Below, piece by piece: positions 4,866 to 9,332 of a stretch of DNA of 9,332 nt. The stretch is from GCA-2686765 sp036012725 (GTDB lineage Bacteria > Pseudomonadota > Alphaproteobacteria > Rhodospirillales > 2-02-FULL-58-16): the NCBI GenBank assembly GCA_036012725.1, contig DASCPW010000115.1:1-9332 (forward strand). The letters are read 5' to 3'. A model generated the notes under the pieces. That model ran no database searches. It saw nothing but the letters and a program-made list of their open reading frames with translations, and was not told the origin of the DNA. The translations under genes were made by a program, and so were the position numbers. The number at the start of each line of letters is the position of its first letter. The first letter of the stretch is position 1.

Positions 4866-6701
4866 CTAAAGGCGCTTGCGCCGGCACGGCCTGGTCTTGT
4901 CGGCCGCCTCGTCGAACAGTTCGGTCAGGTTTATGAGCATGGTGCCGCCGAGTTCCTCGGCGTCGGTAATGGATACCGCGCGGCTATAATAACGGGTCAC
5001 GTCGTGACCGATGCCGATGGCGGTGAGCTCGACGGGACTGCGGCTTTCGATCCACTGAATGACGTCGCGAAGATGATCTTCAAGATAGTTGCCGGAATTG
5101 GCGGAAAGGGTGGCGTCATCGACCGGGGCGCCGTCGGAAATGACCATCAGGATGCGCCGTTGTTCGGGGCGCGCCAACAGGCGGCCGTGAGCCCAGAGCA
5201 AGGCTTCGCCATCGATATTCTCTTTGAGCAGCCCCTCGCGCAACATCAGGCCCAAACTTTTGCGCGCCCGCCGCCAAGGCTGACCGGCGCTTTTGTAGAC
5301 GATATGGCGCAGATCGTTGAGACGCCCGGGATTTAGTGGTTTGCCATCGGCCACCCATTTCTCGCGGGATTTGCCCCCCTTCCAGGCGCCGGTGGTGAAG
5401 CCCAGGATTTCCACCTTTACCGCGCAACGCTCCAAGGTGCGCGCCAGGATGTCGGCGCTCATCGCCGCGACCGTGATCGGCCGGCCGCGCATGGAGCCGG
5501 AATTGTCGATGAGCAAACCGACCACGGTATCGCGGAATTCGGTTTCCTTTTCTTGCTTGAAGCTCAAGGGATGGGCCGGATCGACGACGACGCGGCTAAG
5601 CCTCGCGGCGTCCAGAAGGCCATCTTCCAGGTTGAAGTCCCAGGACCGCGTCTGCTTGGCCAGAAGACGGCGCTGCAGGCGGTTGGCGAGCTTGGTGACA
5701 ATCCTTTGAAGATGGAAGAGCTGTTGGTCCAACTGGCCGCGCAGACGGGTGAGTTCATCCGGATCGCAAAGGGAGGAGGCGCCGACGATCTCGTCATGGG
5801 TGGTGCTAAAGGCGTGATAGGGAGGAATTTGCCGGTCGATGTTCTCCGGCCAAGGCGCGCCTCGCCGCCCCGGTCCCGCCGGATCCATGCCGGCCGAGAA
5901 TTGCCCATCACGGGCGGACGTGGAAAAACACCCTTCGCCGCCGCCGCTATCACCCTCGCTGTTCTCGGAGGCCAGTTCAGTGCCGTCGGTCTGCCTATCA
6001 CCAGAAGACTCCAGCGGCTGTTTCCTGTCCGTGCCGCCGCCGTTTTTTTCCGTTTCCTCTCCCTGGCCGGCATCACTCTTGAGTTTAAGGTCGTGGATCA
6101 TTTTGGCGGTTGTGGCGGCAAAGGCTTCCTGATCGTCCAGTTGGCGACACAAAAGCCGCATCCGTTTGGCAATCACTTTGTCAAGACGCGGCCGCCAGGC
6201 ATCGACCATGGAGGTGGCGGTGGCGGGCGGTGGTGCCTCGCTAAGCTTTTCGCGCACCATCAGGCCGATGACCTCGGCAAGCAAGGCTTCGTCTCGGTCG
6301 TCGGCCTCGGTGAAGCCCTTGGCCCGGCAGTTGTGGTCATGGAGCGCCGCTAGGTTTTGAGCCACTCCGCCCAGGCGCCGCGCGCCCAGGGCTTCGACGC
6401 GAACTTGTTCGATGGAGTCGTAGATGCGCCGGGCCTGCCGGCCCGATGGCATATGCCGCCGGTGCGGTGCCTCGTCGTGATAGCGGCAGCTCAGGGCGAG
6501 GGCGTCGGCGGCGCCGCGCAGCCTTGTGAATTCCGCCGGGGAAACCTTCCCCGAAGGCGCTGGCAGGTGGACGGCGCCGGCCTTCCGGTCGGCGGCGCCG
6601 GGAGCATAAGCGACCGTCAGGTCGCCGCGCCCGGCAATAGCCTTAAAAGCTGCTTTGGTGACCCGTTTGACCAGTTCGGCGGTATTTTCGGCTTGGTTCA
6701 T
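4866..6701 (-). CDS. cobT: Aerobic cobaltochelatase subunit CobT
   Basis: The 611-residue product is CobT, the VWA-domain subunit of the CobNST complex that inserts Co(II) into hydrogenobyrinic acid a,c-diamide in aerobic cobalamin synthesis. The N-terminal CobT domain spans roughly residues 1-200, including the RRIYDSIEQVRVEALGAR stretch at 91-108. A Gly/Ser/acidic low-complexity linker follows (about 205-275). The C-terminal VWA domain begins near 385 with the MIDAS motif DNSGSM at 399-404 and continues through VISDGAPVDD around 520-529. Length is close to the usual of about 630 residues. An AAGGA Shine-Dalgarno lies 6-7 nt before ATG 6701, and the cobS stop is only 15 bp upstream, so the two are co-transcribed. 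No terminator is visible before the arsR promoter that follows. Distinction from MgCl chelatase subunit D rests on the N-terminal domain and the cobS neighbour. Confidence 0.95.
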   Translation of the reverse strand: MNQAENTAELVKRVTKAAFKAIAGRGDLTVAYAPGAADRKAGAVHLPAPSGKVSPAEFTRLRGAADALALSCRYHDEAPHRRHMPSGRQARRIYDSIEQVRVEALGARRLGGVAQNLAALHDHNCRAKGFTEADDRDEALLAEVIGLMVREKLSEAPPPATATSMVDAWRPRLDKVIAKRMRLLCRQLDDQEAFAATTAKMIHDLKLKSDAGQGEETEKNGGGTDRKQPLESSGDRQTDGTELASENSEGDSGGGEGCFSTSARDGQFSAGMDPAGPGRRGAPWPENIDRQIPPYHAFSTTHDEIVGASSLCDPDELTRLRGQLDQQLFHLQRIVTKLANRLQRRLLAKQTRSWDFNLEDGLLDAARLSRVVVDPAHPLSFKQEKETEFRDTVVGLLIDNSGSMRGRPITVAAMSADILARTLERCAVKVEILGFTTGAWKGGKSREKWVADGKPLNPGRLNDLRHIVYKSAGQPWRRARKSLGLMLREGLLKENIDGEALLWAHGRLLARPEQRRILMVISDGAPVDDATLSANSGNYLEDHLRDVIQWIESRSPVELTAIGIGHDVTRYYSRAVSITDAEELGGTMLINLTELFDEAADKTRPCRRKRL

Positions 6702-6716
6702 GCCGATTCCTTCGGC

Positions 6717-7724
6717 CTATGATATCAATGGCTTGGCCGCGGATTCAGGCAGTTCCTCCCCGAAACAGCGCTGATAGTACTCGGCGACGACGGGGCGCTC
6801 CAACTCGTCGCATTTGTTGAGAAAAGTCAGCCGGAAGGCAAAGCCAAGATCGCCGAAGATTTCATCGTTTTCGGCCCAGGTGATGGCCGTGCGCGGCGAC
6901 ATGACGGTCGAGATATCGCCGTTGATGAAGCCCTCGCGGGAAAGGTTGGCGAGTTCCACCATGGCATCTATTTTGCGCCGTCCTTTGGGGTTGTTGCAGG
7001 ATGGAACATTGGCCAGGACGATTTCGACTTCGTCGCCGTGGGGAAGGTAATTGAGCGTCGCGACAATGTTCCAGCGGTCCATCTGGCCCTGGTTGATTTG
7101 CTGGGTGCCGTGATAGAGCCCCGTGGTGTCGCCAAGGCCCACCGTATTGGTGGTCGCGAAAAGGCGGAAATAGGGATGCGGGCGCATGATCCGGTTTTGG
7201 TCGAGAAGGGTGAGCTTGCCTTCCACCTCGAGGACCCGCTGGATAACGAACATCACGTCCGGGCGGCCGGCGTCGTATTCGTCGAAAACCAAGGCGGCGG
7301 GATGCTGCAAGGCCCAGGGCAGCATGCCCTCGCGGAACTCGGTGACTTGTTTGCCGTCCTTGAGAACAATGGCATCCCGGCCAACCAAGTCGATGCGGCT
7401 GATGTGACTGTCTAGGTTGACGCGGATGCAAGGCCAGTTGAGCCTGGCCGCCACCTGCTCGATATGGGTTGACTTGCCGGTGCCGTGATAGCCCTGGATC
7501 ATGACCCGGCGGTTATGGGCGAAACCGGCGAGGATGGCCAAGGTGGTGTCGTGGTCGAACCGATAGGCCTCGTCCAAATCGGGGACATGCTCGTCGCTCT
7601 CGCTGAAAGCCAGCACGTCCATGTCGCTATCGAGACCGAAGGTTTGACGAACGGAGACCGAAATGTCCGGCGCCGCCGGAGAGCCGGCGGGCTGGCTTGC
7701 TTCGAAAGAGGAAAGCGAAGTCAT
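6717..7724 (-). CDS. cobS: Aerobic cobaltochelatase AAA+ subunit CobS
   Basis: The 335-residue product is CobS, the ATPase that forms a chaperone-like complex with CobT to drive cobalt insertion by CobN. The Walker A motif GYHGTGKS is at 78-85, Walker B LVFDEYD around 145-151 with D148 and E149, the sensor-1-like FATTNT at 189-194 with N193, and SPRT at 276-279 as a likely sensor-2 or arginine element. The N-terminal stretch with VRQTFGLDSDMDVLAFSE and VPDLDEAYRFD is typical of CobS. ATG 7724 is chosen because the family begins here. The same frame is open to 8090, but that part overlaps the J-domain gene in another frame. The gap from the J-domain stop is 23 bp with only a weak Shine-Dalgarno, which suggests coupling within the operon. 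CobN is not in the window. Confidence 0.95.
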   Translation of the reverse strand: MTSLSSFEASQPAGSPAAPDISVSVRQTFGLDSDMDVLAFSESDEHVPDLDEAYRFDHDTTLAILAGFAHNRRVMIQGYHGTGKSTHIEQVAARLNWPCIRVNLDSHISRIDLVGRDAIVLKDGKQVTEFREGMLPWALQHPAALVFDEYDAGRPDVMFVIQRVLEVEGKLTLLDQNRIMRPHPYFRLFATTNTVGLGDTTGLYHGTQQINQGQMDRWNIVATLNYLPHGDEVEIVLANVPSCNNPKGRRKIDAMVELANLSREGFINGDISTVMSPRTAITWAENDEIFGDLGFAFRLTFLNKCDELERPVVAEYYQRCFGEELPESAAKPLIS

Positions 7725-7747
7725 CTTTTGGGAATCCGTTACAATCG

Positions 7748-8350
7748 TTAAAGCCCCGGCCGTGACGGGGCCAGGCTGTCCATGATCAATCTGTAGGCGT
7801 TGTTGATCAGTTTGAATTTCTCTTCTGATTTCTTGTCGCCGCCGGTGGCGTCCGGGTGGTAGCGTTTGACCAGGACCTTGTAGCGAGTCTTGACCGTGGC
7901 GACGCTCACCGGTGGCTTGAGGTCGAGGACCACCAATGCCTGAATCTCGGGAGTTTCCAGCTGCTTGGGGTGGCTTGCGGGACGGCCATTGCCGGGATCG
8001 CTGAAAATGCCGAAGCGAGCGAACATATCGCCGCCGGAAAAAGTAAATACGCGTCCGGCTTCGCCCAGGGGCCAAGTCGGCCGGTGCCACACAGTGTCCT
8101 CGCGGAGATCGGCCTCGACTTCTTCTTCACTCATGCCTTGGTAGTAGTTCCAGGCCTTATTGTACATGCGGATATGATCGAGGCAGAACCAAAAGTAAGT
8201 CTCCAGGTCATCGCGCGAGAGGGGCGCCCGGTGCAGGCCTTGCTGATGACAACCCGGCCAATCGCAAAACCGTTCGTCCAGCTGCTGGGCGTCCTCGGGC
8301 GCCAGTATGTGGCTATGTTTGCGTTCGTTTCCGTGTTTGTTGTCTAGCAT
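7748..8350 (-). CDS. J-domain (DnaJ-like) protein with N-terminal Cys/His cluster, upstream of cobS
   Basis: The 200-residue protein has a C-terminal J domain of about 60 residues, with helix II TVKTRYKVLVKRYHPD, the essential HPD at 165-167 and helix III EEKFKLINNAYRLIMDSL. It should stimulate a DnaK-type Hsp70. The N-terminal part carries CDWPGC (C29, C34) and FCLDH (C56, H59), a possible zinc site, followed by MYNKAWNYYQGMSEEEVE. This layout is that of a J-domain protein family commonly found directly before cobS and cobT in Alphaproteobacteria. The client is not established; a role in chelatase assembly is inference. The frame extends to a TTG at 8386, but ATG 8350 is preferred because the candidate promoter at 8358-8386 would otherwise lie inside the gene. 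Start uncertainty is real, as AAGGG lies only 1 nt from this ATG. Confidence 0.87.
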   Translation of the reverse strand: MLDNKHGNERKHSHILAPEDAQQLDERFCDWPGCHQQGLHRAPLSRDDLETYFWFCLDHIRMYNKAWNYYQGMSEEEVEADLREDTVWHRPTWPLGEAGRVFTFSGGDMFARFGIFSDPGNGRPASHPKQLETPEIQALVVLDLKPPVSVATVKTRYKVLVKRYHPDATGGDKKSEEKFKLINNAYRLIMDSLAPSRPGL

Positions 8351-8357
8351 ACCCTTA

Positions 8358-8386
8358 ACTATGGGCCGTCGAGCTCTTTCTGACAA
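8358..8386 (-). promoter_or_regulatory. Candidate sigma-70 promoter of the dnaJ-like/cobS/cobT operon
   Basis: On the minus strand TTGTCA (8386 to 8381, five of six consensus matches) and CATAGT (8363 to 8358, four of six) are separated by exactly 17 bp. Only 7 nt lie between the -10 box and ATG 8350, so transcription would begin at or next to the start codon, giving a leaderless message. This supports the ATG over the upstream TTG start. Confidence 0.4.
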
Positions 8387-8447
8387 GCCACCTGCTGTTC
8401 TCTAGGGTCCGCCCCGCTCCGCTAATCCTGACGGCGCCGCAAGAGTC

Positions 8448-8469
8448 CTTTTCCAAGAGCCTGGAAGAG
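8448..8469. repeat. Inverted repeat upstream of the ferredoxin-NADP+ reductase gene
   Basis: CTTTTCCA (8448-8455) and TGGAAGAG (8462-8469) match as inverted repeats at seven of eight positions around AGAGCC. The sequence AAGAG also recurs three times (8441, 8455 and 8465 regions). It ends 17 bp before the reductase start codon, where an operator or leader hairpin could act. A weak promoter, TTTCCA (8450-8455) and TAAATA (8473-8478) at 17 bp, would overlap it. Confidence 0.35.
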
Positions 8470-8486
8470 CTGTAAATACGCCAGCC

Positions 8487-9254
8487 ATGAACACAGTTCC
8501 CCAGTACAACGCCACCGTCATGGCACGCGTCGACATTCAGCCGCGGCTGACCATCCCCCAGGTAAAACCGGACGATCTGGATTTTTTCTTCTTGCCGGGT
8601 CAGTACACGGCGTTTGGCCTGCTGGACGAAGAGTCCGGCAAAATCATCAAACGCGCTTATTCCATTTCTTCTGGCAGCGTCACCTGGGAGTACGTGGAGT
8701 TCTATATTGCCCTGGTCTCGGACGGCGCATTGACGCCGCGCTTGTTCGCAACCTCTTGTGGCGACCGAAACTTCATGGTGCCCAGGGCCAAGGGATTGTT
8801 CACCATCGGCGAGGTCGCCAAGAATCAGAACCTGTTGATGGTGGCCACGGGAACCGGCATCGCTCCTTATATCAGCATGCTGCGCTCGCATGTTCCTGAC
8901 AGCCCGGCGCAACGCATCGCCGTGCTGCACGGGGCCAGCTATTCGTGGGATCTCGGCTACCGCAACGAGTTGGAGGAACTGGTCGGCTGCAATGATGGCT
9001 TCACTTACGTCCCGGTGATTTCACGCCCCAAGGAAAGCCTTGACTGGAAAGGTATGGCGGGGCGGATTCCGGCTTGGCTTGAAAATCCTGAATTGGTGAA
9101 GGCCTGTGGATTTGGAATAGACCCCGAGAGCACCCACGTGTTCCTCTACGGTAACCCTGGCATGATTGAGGACGCCACGGAAATCCACACCAACAAGGGA
9201 TTCAAAGCCGATAAAGCCAGGGATCTGGGAAACCTGCATATGGAAAAGTATTGA
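8487..9254 (+). CDS. fpr: Ferredoxin-NADP+ reductase (Fpr type)
   Basis: The 255-residue FAD enzyme should transfer electrons between NADP(H) and ferredoxin or flavodoxin in the cytoplasm. The FAD-binding domain (about 1-105) has PGQYTAFGL at 37-45 and the isoalloxazine-binding RAYS at 56-59. The NADP-binding domain carries GTGIAP at 122-127, AVLHGASY at 145-152 and VFLYGNPGMIED at 218-229. It ends HMEKY, like the short bacterial Fpr subgroup in which the C-terminal residues lie near the FAD. Length matches the usual 255-260. It is the only plus-strand gene here and is divergent from the J-domain gene. No good Shine-Dalgarno lies within 10 nt of ATG 8487, since GGAAGAG is 17 nt away, so the start is slightly uncertain. 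It could serve iron-sulfur assembly, oxidative stress defence or electron supply to ferredoxin enzymes; the context does not decide. Confidence 0.92.
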   Translation: MNTVPQYNATVMARVDIQPRLTIPQVKPDDLDFFFLPGQYTAFGLLDEESGKIIKRAYSISSGSVTWEYVEFYIALVSDGALTPRLFATSCGDRNFMVPRAKGLFTIGEVAKNQNLLMVATGTGIAPYISMLRSHVPDSPAQRIAVLHGASYSWDLGYRNELEELVGCNDGFTYVPVISRPKESLDWKGMAGRIPAWLENPELVKACGFGIDPESTHVFLYGNPGMIEDATEIHTNKGFKADKARDLGNLHMEKY

Positions 9255-9332
9255 CGAAGACCAGGATGTGCCGGTGTCTGGGCGACCTGATCCCCGGTTA
9301 GTCAAAGCGGCGGTAAATATGGGATAAGTTTA

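Noticed and set aside
5553..6353. Plus-strand open frame of 266 codons
   Set aside because: It is antisense to cobT and a by-product of GC-rich codon use.
7725..8090. N-terminal extension of CobS
   Set aside because: The extension overlaps the J-domain gene out of frame and has low-complexity, non-family sequence; CobS proteins begin near ATG 7724.
9255..9332. Possible start of another gene after fpr
   Set aside because: Only 78 bp remain and no start codon with a Shine-Dalgarno or clear terminator hairpin is visible.

Overview
The window looks like chromosomal DNA of an alphaproteobacterium, plausibly Rhodospirillales. The support is the dnaJ-like/cobS/cobT gene order of the aerobic (late cobalt insertion) cobalamin route, GC-rich codon use, and protein sequences of alphaproteobacterial type. 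No RNA gene, insertion sequence, CRISPR array or phage gene was seen. All genes but the last lie on the minus strand.

Left part (1-2304, minus strand). The window opens inside a multi-cluster iron-sulfur protein, with one plant-type [2Fe-2S] domain fused to two [4Fe-4S] ferredoxin motifs; its C-terminus lies beyond base 1. About 370 bp without a convincing gene follows. Next come a small secreted two-cysteine protein (971-1282) and, about 140 bp upstream of it, a perfect palindrome with the TGTGA-N6-TCACA spacing of CRP-type sites. Beyond that is an isolated MlaC/Ttg2D-type phospholipid-binding protein (1597-2304). It carries a lipoprotein-like signal and has no Mla transporter genes nearby.

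Middle part (2602-4850, minus strand). This is a tight three-gene operon: an ArsR-family repressor with a C-terminal Cys-Cys pair, a cytoplasmic transglutaminase-like protein with an intact Cys-His-Asp triad, and an ArsP/DUF318-family permease. The first two genes overlap by ATGA and the third starts 9 bp after the second. An AT-rich 12-6-12 inverted repeat lies directly upstream, between a perfect TTGACA and a perfect TATAAT. The likely logic is a metalloid-responsive repressor controlling an efflux permease plus an enzyme of unknown role. The middle gene is the most interesting part of the window.

Right part (4866-9254). A J-domain protein, cobS and cobT form a compact minus-strand operon encoding the AAA+ and VWA subunits of the aerobic cobaltochelatase; the large subunit cobN is not in the window. 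Divergently, on the plus strand, lies a ferredoxin-NADP+ reductase. The final 78 bp hold nothing recognisable.
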